DNA from: Anatilimnocola floriformis
GTDB taxonomy: Bacteria; Planctomycetota; Planctomycetia; Pirellulales; Pirellulaceae
Direction: 5' to 3'
DNA: 64,000 nucleotides
Assembly: GCF_024256385.1 (NCBI RefSeq)
Contig: NZ_JAMLFW010000001.1
Coordinates: forward strand, 3,534,001-3,598,000
The notes under the pieces were generated by a model, which saw nothing but the letters and a program-made list of their open reading frames with translations, ran no database searches and had not been told where the DNA came from. Each line of letters begins with the position of its first letter. The first letter of the stretch is position 1. This document shows positions 55,172-63,593 of the stretch, piece after piece. A program made the position numbers and the translations under genes.

Positions 55172-56776
55172 TTAGAACTGATATTCCGCACCGAAGCTCA
55201 AGCCTTGCAGCCAGTGGTCGGTGTTGCGGAACTGGAAGGCCGGCAGCGGAGCACCAACCAGCGGGTTGCTTTGGTTGACGCGGGGGTCGATTTGATCGCC
55301 GGCCCAGGCCACGTCCTTCCAGTACATGAACGAGTAGCCGAGCGAGAAGTTCCAGTTTTTGTGCTGGTAACCGAGCGTGAAGTTGGCTTCGGGAATGATG
55401 GTGAAGACGTCGCGGGAAAACACACCGCTGTTCGTGGCCCGAGCGAGCAACCCTTGCGGATCGTTCGTCGCAGGCCCCACAAGCGGAGTGAACGTCGTGT
55501 TGCCGTTGATGGTGGCCGTCTGGTGTTGGTTACCGAAGCCGACCTTGCCGAGCATTTCGAGGCGGAAGTTGCCACGATAGACATCAGTAGCCAGACCGAT
55601 CACACCACCGTGGAATTCGTTGCGAGTCTTGAACGAGTCGCGAATCGAAACCGCGGTGCCCGGGGCAATGATGCCGTTCGGATCGAGCACGACCGTTTCC
55701 GAGTTGCGAATGTCCAAGCTGTCGTCGAGCCGGCTGAATTGATAACCGCCGACCAGGTCGACTGTCAGGTCTTCTTCGCCGAGCACCATGTGCCGGACAA
55801 GAGCGTCGACGCCGAGCATCGTGCTCCGCGAGCGGACGTCGATCACGCCGTTTTCGACGAAGCCCGGGTAAGCGACGAGCAAAGCATCGTTCTGCAGCAA
55901 CACGGCATTGAAAAAGGGCCGGGCCAGGATGGGATCACCAGCGGCCGACTCGGCATGGAAGCTGTCGCTGCTGTCGCCGAGTCCGTAGAACCGTCCAACA
56001 GCCATCCATTCGCCTTCTTTGTCGAGCACGCGGCCGACCGTCAAGCGAGCACCGCTCCGCCAATCGGTACCGATATCGTTACCACCATACAACACGGTGG
56101 TGTTGGGTTGACCGAGCACGCCGGCATCGGCGACGGGCGTTCCTGCAAAGGCCGAGGTGACGAGCGGCGGCGTCGAACGACCGCGGCCCCACCACATCAA
56201 GTATTCGATGCGGGCAAAGTTCCGCGTCGGCATGCATGGGCAGGCATCGCCATAACCTGTGTCATTGCAGCTGTCGCAGTTGCAGTTGCCGCCGCCGCCA
56301 CCCATCGCACCGGAGTAAGCCGGGCCAGGTTCATCGACAAAGGGCGGAGGCGTGACGCGATCTGAGGGCGACGAGCCGTTTTGCAGCAAGCCGGGAGCCG
56401 GTGGCGGCTGTTCGTTTTGATCGTAGTAAGAGGCGAACTTTTCTTTCTTCGAACTATCGACCGTCGAATTGCTGACGGCGGTCGCTTCGGTCTTGGCCGC
56501 TTTGGCTTGAGCGGTCTTACGCGAAGACGTTTGTTCGGTGGACGAATCGACTTCGGTTGCCGAGGCCGGCGTTACGGCTTTGCTGTCGACCCACTCGTCG
56601 ATCGAAGCAGGCAGTTCCGTGGTCGGCGCCTCGTATTCGGGCTTGATGGCAGGCGTTGGTGCGGCGCCCGGCAGGTGCGATTTCCAGCTGCGCGGGCCGT
56701 AGCCTTCGGCCACAGCCTGGTTCGCCAGCAAGGCGGTGAGCATGAGCGTTGTCGAGACTTGCCAAAAGCGTTTCAT
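55172..56776 (-). CDS. BBP7 family outer-membrane beta-barrel-like protein
   Basis: A 534-residue exported protein with signal peptide (TTLMLTALLANQAVAEG), a Ser/Thr/Lys-rich linker (about residues 50-125), a short Cys cluster (NCNCDSC...GDACPC) and a beta-strand-rich C-terminal part (RIEYLMWWGRGRSTPPLV, VTIG-like RLTVGRVLDKEGEWMAVGRFYG, ...NWNFSLGYSFMYWKDV, GLSFGAEYQF with a terminal aromatic). The pattern matches the BBP7 family described in planctomycetes. Likely a surface-layer or outer-membrane barrel protein. Confidence 0.88.
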   Translation of the reverse strand: MKRFWQVSTTLMLTALLANQAVAEGYGPRSWKSHLPGAAPTPAIKPEYEAPTTELPASIDEWVDSKAVTPASATEVDSSTEQTSSRKTAQAKAAKTEATAVSNSTVDSSKKEKFASYYDQNEQPPPAPGLLQNGSSPSDRVTPPPFVDEPGPAYSGAMGGGGGNCNCDSCNDTGYGDACPCMPTRNFARIEYLMWWGRGRSTPPLVTSAFAGTPVADAGVLGQPNTTVLYGGNDIGTDWRSGARLTVGRVLDKEGEWMAVGRFYGLGDSSDSFHAESAAGDPILARPFFNAVLLQNDALLVAYPGFVENGVIDVRSRSTMLGVDALVRHMVLGEEDLTVDLVGGYQFSRLDDSLDIRNSETVVLDPNGIIAPGTAVSIRDSFKTRNEFHGGVIGLATDVYRGNFRLEMLGKVGFGNQHQTATINGNTTFTPLVGPATNDPQGLLARATNSGVFSRDVFTIIPEANFTLGYQHKNWNFSLGYSFMYWKDVAWAGDQIDPRVNQSNPLVGAPLPAFQFRNTDHWLQGLSFGAEYQF

Positions 56777-57069
56777 TGCCGCCTTCTCCCTGCCAGTGTT
56801 GTTGCATTGCTGCGAGTGCGCAGTTTTTGCCAGCGTGTCGTTTCGCGGTTAGAACTTCCGCCCGTAACGACTTTGCTGCCCCTACCGATTCTCCGGTGTC
56901 TAACACAAGATTCGGCTGTACCGGCTGTGACGGATAATCCTCTTGTAGGGATTCCGGTCATAGAAGATGCGCAAACTTTTCCAGCTAGCGAGCGACCGCT
57001 GCGTCGCGATTGCTGGCAACCGCCGCGAGCAGCCGCAATCGGGCAGAAAGCCTATTCGCATGACGTAGA

Positions 57070-58365
57070 TTGTTGAGGCGTAAGGAATTAGTCGGAGTGC
57101 AGCGCTTGATCCTGTTCGTGCTCAGCATCGCAATCATGAACTTCGGCCTGGGCTATGCGCTCGCCGTGATGCTGTCTGATGCGCCGTTGCTACCAGCCGA
57201 TTTCCTGCAACGGCTGAAATCTGCCGCCCTCGGCGGGGAGCAAGCCGAGCCGCCGCCGCCTACCACGGCCAACCTGGAAGACATTCCCAATGCGTGGATC
57301 GAGCAGCTCACTGCGGCCCATTTGCCGCCGGGCAGTTTTTGGGAAGCGCTGCTGCTGAAACTCTGGATCGAAATTACGCCGCTGCGCGAGGAACTCCTTT
57401 CGGAGGAGGTTCGCGCCCGAATGGCAGTCAGCTCATTGGAAGCCACGCCATCGGGGCAACTGCTGGATGACGTCAAGCATGCCCTGTCGCGCTGGCAGTT
57501 GCTGCTCGACGAAGTCTATCTGTTGCTGTTGCCCCGCCTCGATTCGCTCGGCAGCGACCAGGCCGATGCAGATCGGCTCGATCAGCAGTTGGAAATGCAA
57601 CTGGGGCATCTGACTCAACATCTGGCCGTGCTCGCCGACATCGATCTCGAGAAAGAGCGCGAACTCGGGCTGCGCGAATTATTGACAGTGCTGCGCGAAT
57701 CGATCGAGCAGCTGCATGACCATCGCGACGGCGTGCAGGCGTTGCTCGGCAAGCGGCTGCGCGGCAGCGAGTTGATCGGCTCCGGTCAGCCGTTGTATCT
57801 CGATCCCCTCACCGGACAGGTCAGCCGGATGGGGCTCGAGAATCTGTTCGAACTCTGGTTCCGCGAAGATCCGCAGCGGCTGCGACTCGTCAGCTGTGCG
57901 CTGGTCGATATCGATCGCTTCGGCCGCCTGAACGATCGCCTGGGCCTTCGCGCGGGAGATCGCTTCCTCTCCACGATCGCCAACCTCGTTGGCGCCGGCA
58001 TTCGCACCGACCGCGGCTTCGACCGCATGGCGCGCTATTCAGGCGAACAATTCCTGCTGTTCTTCGGCGATACCGGGCCGCGGAACGCAGCGAGCGCGAT
58101 GGAGCGGATCCGTCAATCGCTCGAAGCCGTGACGCTCGACTACGAAGGGAACGAGCACGACGTGACGATCAGCGCCGGCATCGTTTCCATCCAGCGCGGC
58201 GATACCATCGAAAAGCTCTACGCCCGTTTGGAAGTCGCACTGCAGCGAGCCAAGACCGACGGCCGCAACCGCACTGCCGTGGATGAAGGCGAAGGCCCCG
58301 AGACGCTGTTCGAACCGCAGCGTTATCCCGTTCGGGCAAAGCATGTGCGGATCGAGACGCAATAG
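57070..58365 (+). CDS. GGDEF-domain protein with degenerate active site
   Basis: A 431-residue protein. One N-terminal hydrophobic segment (LILFVLSIAIMNFGLGYALAVM) anchors a helical region (about 70-230), followed by a GGDEF domain: DPLTGQVSRMGLENLF, CALVDIDRFGRLNDRLGLRAGDRFL and ARYSGEQFLLFFG. The signature is SGEQF (residues 324-328) instead of GG(D/E)EF, so the first Gly and the metal-binding acidic residue are changed. Cyclic-di-GMP synthesis is doubtful; it may bind nucleotides or act as a regulator. The assigned start is TTG 57070; later GTG codons (57097) are possible. Confidence 0.85.
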   Translation: MLRRKELVGVQRLILFVLSIAIMNFGLGYALAVMLSDAPLLPADFLQRLKSAALGGEQAEPPPPTTANLEDIPNAWIEQLTAAHLPPGSFWEALLLKLWIEITPLREELLSEEVRARMAVSSLEATPSGQLLDDVKHALSRWQLLLDEVYLLLLPRLDSLGSDQADADRLDQQLEMQLGHLTQHLAVLADIDLEKERELGLRELLTVLRESIEQLHDHRDGVQALLGKRLRGSELIGSGQPLYLDPLTGQVSRMGLENLFELWFREDPQRLRLVSCALVDIDRFGRLNDRLGLRAGDRFLSTIANLVGAGIRTDRGFDRMARYSGEQFLLFFGDTGPRNAASAMERIRQSLEAVTLDYEGNEHDVTISAGIVSIQRGDTIEKLYARLEVALQRAKTDGRNRTAVDEGEGPETLFEPQRYPVRAKHVRIETQ

Positions 58366-58366
58366 T

Positions 58367-58483
58367 CGCCATTCGCTCCGCGAAAGAGTGCGTCTTTAAG
58401 TAGGCCGGACCATTGGTCCGGCCAGAACTGCACTTCGCCTGATTTCGCTGGTACCCGCCTCTTAGACGGACCACTGGTCCGTC
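58367..58483. repeat. cluster of palindromic repeats after the GGDEF gene
   Basis: Three modules: a GAAAG-type copy (58367-58396, same flanks GTCGCC and GTGCGTCTTT as at 28830 and 53819); GGCCGGACC-ATT-GGTCCGGCC (58403-58423); and GACGGACC-ACT-GGTCCGTC (58465-58483). The last two are related to 6689-6709. They lie between convergent genes (GGDEF and prmC). Confidence 0.85.
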
Positions 58484-58494
58484 CTACGGCGACA

Positions 58495-59373
58495 TTACTT
58501 CCGCTTTGCCGTGACGATGCGTTTGTGACCGGCCAAGTCCTTGATAATCGCAGCGGGCTCGTAGTTGCCATTGGCATTGAGCAAGGCACCGACTTTGTCG
58601 GCGATCATGGGGCTGACTTCGAGCGCGAGCAGCCCGCCGGCGTGAAGATGTGCTGCCGCTTGCGGAATGAGTTTGGCGATCAACTCTGTTCCATGTGGCC
58701 CAGAGACGAGGGCCGATTTTGGTTCGAAGTCCTTGACGGTCTTGTCGAGTTGCTCAAATTCAGCATCGCTGACGTACGGCAAGTTCGCTGCCACGGCGTG
58801 GAACTTTTGCTGTGGATCCACGCCGCTCAGCAGATCACCGAGGACAACCTTCACGCGGTCGGCGACGCCCAATTCAGTCGCGTTTTTACGAGCGACCTCA
58901 GCGGCTCCCTTACTCGCGTCGATGGCGGTTACCTGAGAAGTCTTCGCTTGCTTCGCCACCGTGATCGCAATCGCGCCGCTGCCAGTGCCGACGTCGGCGA
59001 CTTGCAAGGCAGAGTTCGCAGGCCAGGTCTTCAGCGAATCGAGAATGGCGATGACGAGGTGTTCGGTCTCAGGACGCGGAATGAGCGTGTCGCGCGTGAC
59101 ATTGAAGTTGAGCGAGTAAAACTCTTTCTTCCCCACGATGTACGCGACGGGCATGCCGGCTACGCGGTTCTTCACGAACTCGCGAAACTTCGCTCGATTT
59201 TCGTCGTTAACGATCTCTTCGAAGCGCGTATAGAGCGCGATTCGCGGGCAACCCAGCGCATAGCCGAGCAGTACTTCCGCTTCCAGTCGCGGCGATTCCA
59301 TCTGCTGCTTCTTGAAATAGTCAGCCGTCCAAGTCAGCAGGCGATTGATCGTCCAAGTTTCCGCAGTGCTCAT
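58495..59373 (-). CDS. prmC: peptide chain release factor methyltransferase
   Basis: A 292-residue PrmC/HemK that methylates the Gln of the GGQ motif in release factors. The N-terminal helical domain (ETWTINRLLTWTADYFKKQQMESPRLEAEVLL) and Rossmann SAM motif (VADVGTGSGAIAITVAKQ) are typical. The substrate-binding tetrapeptide reads NLPY (197-200) rather than the usual NPPY; Asn and Tyr are kept, so activity is still likely. It follows prfA, its substrate, with a perfect hairpin repeat between them. Start at ATG 59373. Confidence 0.94.
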   Translation of the reverse strand: MSTAETWTINRLLTWTADYFKKQQMESPRLEAEVLLGYALGCPRIALYTRFEEIVNDENRAKFREFVKNRVAGMPVAYIVGKKEFYSLNFNVTRDTLIPRPETEHLVIAILDSLKTWPANSALQVADVGTGSGAIAITVAKQAKTSQVTAIDASKGAAEVARKNATELGVADRVKVVLGDLLSGVDPQQKFHAVAANLPYVSDAEFEQLDKTVKDFEPKSALVSGPHGTELIAKLIPQAAAHLHAGGLLALEVSPMIADKVGALLNANGNYEPAAIIKDLAGHKRIVTAKRK

Positions 59374-59392
59374 CCGTGCCTCGCATCCCGTA

Positions 59393-59470
59393 GGGTGGGT
59401 CGAACGTACTCGTGAGGCCCACCACGATCAGCAGGTTTCGGTGGGCCTCACGAGTACGTTCGACCCACCC
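59393..59470. repeat. perfect 31-bp inverted repeat between prfA and prmC
   Basis: 59393-59423 and 59440-59470 are exact inverted complements (31 bp, loop 16 nt), beginning GGGTGGGTCGAACG and ending CGTTCGACCCACCC. It sits in the 110-bp gap between the prfA stop and the prmC start. Its translated shadow (WVERTREAH) is a pattern I associate with mis-called ORFs in planctomycete genomes, which supports a repeat family. Confidence 0.95.
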
Positions 59471-59483
59471 AACAATCTGCGAA

Positions 59484-60557
59484 TTAGTCGAGGCCACCCA
59501 TCGCACTGCGGAGTGCGTTGCGATCGTGCTCGATCAGCGCGTCGGTGACGGGTTGCAGTTCGCCCGCGATGATTTGATCGAGCTTGTAAAGCGTCAAGCC
59601 GATGCGGTGATCGGTCAGGCGGTTTTCGGGGAAGTTGTAGGTCCGAATCCGTTCGCTGCGGTCACCGCTGCCGATGAGCGACTTGCGTTCGGCAGCCCGA
59701 GCAGCACGGTCGCGCTGCTGATAGATGTCATACACGCGGCTCTTCAGAATCCGCATCGCCTTGGCCAGGTTTTTGTGCTGGCTCTTTTCTTCTTGCATGA
59801 AGACGACCACGCCCGTTTCGAAGTGCGTGAGCCGCACAGCGGACTCGGTCTTATTCACGTGCTGACCACCAGGGCCGCTCGCGCAAGTCTTGTCGATGCG
59901 GTAGTCTTCCGGCTTCAGGTTGACTTCGACGTCTTCCACTTCCGGCAGCACAGCAACGGTGGCCGCCGAGGTATGCACGCGCCCCTTCGCTTCGGTTTCG
60001 GGGACGCGCTGCACGCGATGGCCACCCGATTCGTATTGCAGCTCGCGGTAGCTTCCTTCGCCTTCGATCGTCAGGATGATTTCTTTGAAGCCGCCCATTT
60101 CGGTTGGGTAGGCTTCCATGATTTCGACTTTCCAGCCGCGCTTGTCCGCGTGCCGCTTGTACATCTGGAACAAGTCGTGGGCAAAGAGCGCACCTTCGTC
60201 GCCGCCCACACCCGCGCGAATTTCCATCACGCAGCGCAACCGGTTGGCGTCTTCGCCGCCGACGGTCATGTCGAGGAGTTCGCCCCAGAGTTGTTCGCGA
60301 TGTTCACGAATCGAGGGGAGTTCTGCTTCGGCCAGTTCGCGCTCTTCCTCGCTGGGACTGGTCAGCATCTTCCGCAGCTCTTCGATTTCGGCGACAAGCT
60401 GTTTGAAGCGGCGATACTTGGTCGCCACTTTGGCGAGTGTGCCGTGCTCGCGTGCGATTGCGGCTAGCTTCGCACCCTGGGCCAGCACCTCCGGGTCAGA
60501 CATCTGCTTTTCGAGGTCTTCGAACCGGACCAGCTGTTTTTCTAGATCGTCACGCAT
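59484..60557 (-). CDS. prfA: peptide chain release factor 1
   Basis: A 357-residue RF1 that recognises UAA and UAG. The catalytic GGQ is in [18 protein letters not shown], with [35 protein letters not shown] before it, typical of RF1/RF2. The helical N-terminal domain ([17 protein letters not shown]...) is complete. Pairing with prmC and rpmE on the same strand fits RF1. Start ATG 60557. Confidence 0.95.
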   Translation of the reverse strand: MRDDLEKQLVRFEDLEKQMSDPEVLAQGAKLAAIAREHGTLAKVATKYRRFKQLVAEIEELRKMLTSPSEEERELAEAELPSIREHREQLWGELLDMTVGGEDANRLRCVMEIRAGVGGDEGALFAHDLFQMYKRHADKRGWKVEIMEAYPTEMGGFKEIILTIEGEGSYRELQYESGGHRVQRVPETEAKGRVHTSAATVAVLPEVEDVEVNLKPEDYRIDKTCASGPGGQHVNKTESAVRLTHFETGVVVFMQEEKSQHKNLAKAMRILKSRVYDIYQQRDRAARAAERKSLIGSGDRSERIRTYNFPENRLTDHRIGLTLYKLDQIIAGELQPVTDALIEHDRNALRSAMGGLD

Positions 60558-60773
60558 GATGCACCTGTTTCAGCGAGAAAGCAGGGGCAGAAAATACCGC
60601 GGCGGAATGTCAATAAATGCCGCGTTGCCGGCCGCCCAAATCTGGCGCCGGCATTTCCGCTTGCCCCAACCCACGGACTGCAAAAAGAGGTGCAGTCCAA
60701 TCCCTTATACGACTCTGCGTGCTCGCGGCAAAACCAGCGTGCACGCAGCAACAATCCGGGTGGGGGCTGGCCG

Positions 60774-61031
60774 CTACTCGTCGGCGGCGGGAACGACCTT
60801 CTTCTTCGGCTTGCTCGTGAGGCTGGCGTATTGGCCGGCCTGGAACTTGTTCTGGAACTTCTCGATACGGCCGGCGGTGTCGATGTACTTCAGCTTGCCC
60901 GTATAGAACGGATGGCAGGCCGAACAGATATCGATCTTCAGCTCTTTCTTCGTCGCCCGCGTCTTGAACGCATTGCCGCAGCTGCACGTAACCGCGCACT
61001 CGACATAATTTGGGTGAATTTCGTCTTGCAT
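60774..61031 (-). CDS. rpmE: 50S ribosomal protein L31
   Basis: An 85-residue L31 with the zinc-binding Cys set ([11 protein letters not shown] and [12 protein letters not shown]), so the C+ zinc form, and a basic C-terminus ([15 protein letters not shown]) about 15 residues longer than E. coli L31. ATG 61031 is chosen because MQDEIHPNY is the conserved start; the frame stays open upstream to 61112 without family sequence. First gene of rpmE-prfA-prmC. Confidence 0.95.
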   Translation of the reverse strand: MQDEIHPNYVECAVTCSCGNAFKTRATKKELKIDICSACHPFYTGKLKYIDTAGRIEKFQNKFQAGQYASLTSKPKKKVVPAADE

Positions 61032-61592
61032 GGCTCTCAAAATCCTATTTTTTTGGCGGCACGCACTACCCTGGCGGCCCATAGCTCCGCTGGATGCTTG
61101 CAGCGGAAACATGTAATGATACAGGGCTTAGAAAAAGGCGACAAGGGCTGCTTCCACTCGACCAAGCCTGTCTGGCGTTGAGCTCGGGAGGGCGAGGCTC
61201 CCGCCGAGCTGCGCCGGTCGAAAGCTGTCGCCGGCGGCCTTCACAATTCCACCTCGGCGGCTCGGCAGGAGCCTCGCCCTCCCCACGATAGCGTGGCGGA
61301 TTTACGCCGGACCAGAGATGTCAGTTCTGCCGCGTCGATGTGCTGCCGGATGGTCGATTTTCGCCTTCAACAGGCCAATCTAAAGCCACCCAAATTAGCT
61401 ACGATAAAGTGCAATATTCGAGATGCGATATCGCAGGCAATTTTTGCCATTAACCATTCCTTAGCAACGACTTGCGAAAGAAACGGCAGTTTTCATCACC
61501 TGTTATATTCCAGGGGTACGAAAGGGGGGGCGATTAGCGGAGAGCTAGAGCATGTCGTCGGACGAGCCGGCCGAATTTTTAGCCCCAAGAGT
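61032..61592. repeat. intergenic region with inverted repeat of the GGGAGGGCGAGGCTCC type
   Basis: 561 bp between rpmE and the EEP-domain gene. Arms 61186-61209 and 61260-61283 (24 nt, one mismatch) form a hairpin with further GC-rich pairing inside. The shadow translations (GRGSRRA, GGSAGASPS) are patterns I associate with planctomycete repeat elements. The rest is AT-richer with no gene seen; it includes a TTATATT stretch near 61505 and a run of seven G near 61525. Confidence 0.75.
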
Positions 61593-62576
61593 TCAATACT
61601 GAACCGGATTGCCATTTCCCTTGGCGATGCTCCCCGGCCGGCCACCTTCGTAGATGCTGAACTCGGCCCACACCGGCAGGTGATCGGAAACTTGCAGCGC
61701 TTGCTCGAGCGACAAGTTGTATTGCCGTAAAAAGTCAAACACGCCGCCGCGGCCGCTGAACTCGGTCGTCGAGACGCGGCTGAAAAGGATGTTGTCGTAC
61801 TGCTTGTCGCCGCGCGTGTTGGTGTGCGTGTTATTCACGACGCACACCAGGTTCGGCAGTTGGCCGAGCTGACCCAGTCGCGTGTTGTGAGCGTTGAAGT
61901 CGCCGAGCATGATCACGTCGTCTTCATGGCGCTGGTCGTCGCGCACGGCGAGAAACACATCGTCGAGCCATTCGAGCTCGCGATCGACTTCGTCCGGATC
62001 GGTGTGGACATTGACCAGCGAAAAAGTGAACGCATCTTGCGGCTGTGGTCCGCGAGTGCGAAACCAACCGACGAGCGGCGGCCGATGCAGATAGCGATTC
62101 GGATCGTCGACGGTGTAAAGCTGATTCGGATCGACCTCGACACTCGCCATGTCGAAGATGTACGCGTATTGCTCCTTGCTCACCGTGCGGCCGAGTCGCG
62201 GGCCGACGACATAGCTGTAGCGATACTTGCCGTCGGCGTTCAACATTTGCACCAGTTCGGCGCACACATCGCGCTGCGCGCGAATCTCTTGAATGGCAAT
62301 CACGTCGAAGTTCTTGAGGATGTCGACGATGATCGGCATAACCTCGGGGTTGTTGATTTTGCTTTCGCCGAAGACCTGAATGTTGAACGACGCGATCCGA
62401 ATCGTGCCGGTCGAGTTAATCCGCGGCGGCGGCGGTTGGGTCCAAGTGGTGTTCGTCGTCGGCAGCCCATTCGCAGCCGGCAGATTCTTCAGCAGGGCTT
62501 GCAGCGGTTCCTTGAAAAAGTAACCACCGCCGAGCAAAGCGATGATGACGAACAGCAGCGAGGTGTTCTTTTTCAT
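61593..62576 (-). CDS. endonuclease/exonuclease/phosphatase (EEP) family protein
   Basis: A 327-residue DNase I-fold protein anchored or exported by an N-terminal hydrophobic segment (LLFVIIALLGGGYFF). Motifs: IRIASFNIQVFGES (Asn), DVIAIQEIR (Glu), FSLVNVHTDPDEVDRELEWL (His), DVIMLGDFNAHNTRL (Asp, Asn), and the catalytic His-Asp in VSDHLPVWAEF. Substrate could be DNA, phospholipid or phosphoinositide-like; unknown. Not linked to a neighbouring gene. Confidence 0.9.
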   Translation of the reverse strand: MKKNTSLLFVIIALLGGGYFFKEPLQALLKNLPAANGLPTTNTTWTQPPPPRINSTGTIRIASFNIQVFGESKINNPEVMPIIVDILKNFDVIAIQEIRAQRDVCAELVQMLNADGKYRYSYVVGPRLGRTVSKEQYAYIFDMASVEVDPNQLYTVDDPNRYLHRPPLVGWFRTRGPQPQDAFTFSLVNVHTDPDEVDRELEWLDDVFLAVRDDQRHEDDVIMLGDFNAHNTRLGQLGQLPNLVCVVNNTHTNTRGDKQYDNILFSRVSTTEFSGRGGVFDFLRQYNLSLEQALQVSDHLPVWAEFSIYEGGRPGSIAKGNGNPVQY

Positions 62577-62925
62577 GGGAGGGGGCTGAGGTCTAGGAAC
62601 TAGGAGCTAGGGAAATTCGCGCGCGGGAGTGTAGAAGGATCCCGCCAATGCGCGAAGTTCAATCCGCCCCTGCTAGCTGCACGCCCCATCACCCATCACC
62701 CATCACCCATCACCCATCACCCATCACCCATCACCCCATCACCCAACCTCCTGTCCTCGCCTCCCGCCTCTCGCCTCCCTCCCCCCGCCTTACATCGAAG
62801 TAATTTGTCTATTTCGCCCCAACCGCAAGAATGATGGGTGTAAGTGTCCGCTTCGCTTCGCCCATCCCAGCCCGCGAGGCCGGTTGGGATGGCGACTTCT
62901 TTTGGCTCGCTGAGGAGCAGGGATC
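62577..62925. other. intergenic with microsatellite
   Basis: 349 bp. A heptanucleotide tract (62685-62741) sits in the middle, followed by C-rich sequence; a GAGGAGCAGGG binding site precedes ATG 62926. The stretch 62830-62920 has an open frame continuing into the hemerythrin-like gene but no clear coding character. Confidence 0.5.
62685..62741. repeat. CCCATCA heptanucleotide tandem repeat, 8 units
   Basis: CCCATCA is repeated seven times without error (62685-62733), then once as CCCCATCA (62734-62741). Short repeats of this kind are subject to slippage, so the copy number may vary between strains. Confidence 0.97.
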
Positions 62926-63432
62926 ATGGACGCCAACAATCAAGGTTTTGGCGGGAGTATGCAAGGGTTTGCTGGCAGTGCCCAGAGTTTTGCTGGGAGC
63001 AACCAGGTTGCGTCGGAGATTCGCGCGGTCGATGAAATCGTCCACGCACTCAAAGTCACGATGAGCGAAACGGCATGCCAGCCGTCGCTCGATTCGCTCA
63101 ACTGCGTGAAGCATGGCGCGGAGTTTCTCGAAGATCATCTACGGCGACTCTTCCGTCTGGAAGAAGATCACGGGCTGCTCGAGATACTGCTCTACATTCA
63201 CCCGGAGTTCGCCCACGAAGTGGTGAGGCTGCAGCAGGAACACGAAGTCATTCGCTCGGAGGCCCACCGCCTGGTGTTGCAACTCGAAAACGCTTGCCGG
63301 CCGAGCGACGCCGAACTGCACGACATTCTCGAGCACCTGCGCCTGCTGATCATCAAGATCGTGAACCACGAACATCACGAAACGGCAGTGCTCGTCGAAT
63401 CGGTGAACCGCGACGAAGGTGGCGAAGGCTAG
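62926..63432 (+). CDS. hemerythrin-like protein
   Basis: A 168-residue protein. The first 28 residues are an imperfect repeat (GFGGSMQGFAGSAQSFAGSNQ). The rest is a helical bundle with His/Glu spacing resembling hemerythrin HHE domains: VKHGAEFLEDHLRRLFRLEEDHG, YIHPEFAHEVVRLQQEHEVIRSEAHRL, and NHEHHETAVLVE near the C-terminus. It could bind a diiron centre and sense oxygen or handle iron/NO. The assignment rests on His/Glu spacing only. ATG 62926 is preceded by GAGGAGCAGGG. Confidence 0.6.
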   Translation: MDANNQGFGGSMQGFAGSAQSFAGSNQVASEIRAVDEIVHALKVTMSETACQPSLDSLNCVKHGAEFLEDHLRRLFRLEEDHGLLEILLYIHPEFAHEVVRLQQEHEVIRSEAHRLVLQLENACRPSDAELHDILEHLRLLIIKIVNHEHHETAVLVESVNRDEGGEG

Positions 63433-63443
63433 GCGGCGGCGGT

Positions 63444-63506
63444 CACAAGCCTGAAACGCAAGCGAAGGGTTCACTCGGGCCCCTTCGCTTGCGCTTCAGG
63501 CTTGTG
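63444..63506. repeat. 26-bp inverted repeat
   Basis: 63444-63469 and 63481-63506 are inverted complements with one mismatch and an 11-nt loop, starting CACAAGCCTGAA and ending TTCAGGCTTGTG. It lies between the hemerythrin-like gene and the COG0523 gene. Its shadow translation (HKPEAQAKG) is another pattern I link with planctomycete repeats. Confidence 0.92.
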
Positions 63507-63593
63507 GTCGATGATCTCGCAGTCGCGGCTTGGTGCATTTAGAATCAACGCACCGCCGAGTTGCCCGATCCTCTCCCGCTTTCCGTATCGCCC

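Noticed and set aside
54866-56365. 499-codon plus-strand ORF
   Set aside because: Overlaps the ends of hpnH and is antisense to BBP7, which has a signal peptide and terminator of its own.
59345-59548. 67-codon ORF with WVERTREAH
   Set aside because: Translation of the 31-bp inverted repeat; not a gene.
61094-61291. 65-codon ORF
   Set aside because: Mostly the translated inverted repeat 61186-61283.
62685-62741. CRISPR array
   Set aside because: The tract is a simple 7-bp tandem repeat without spacers; no cas gene in the window.
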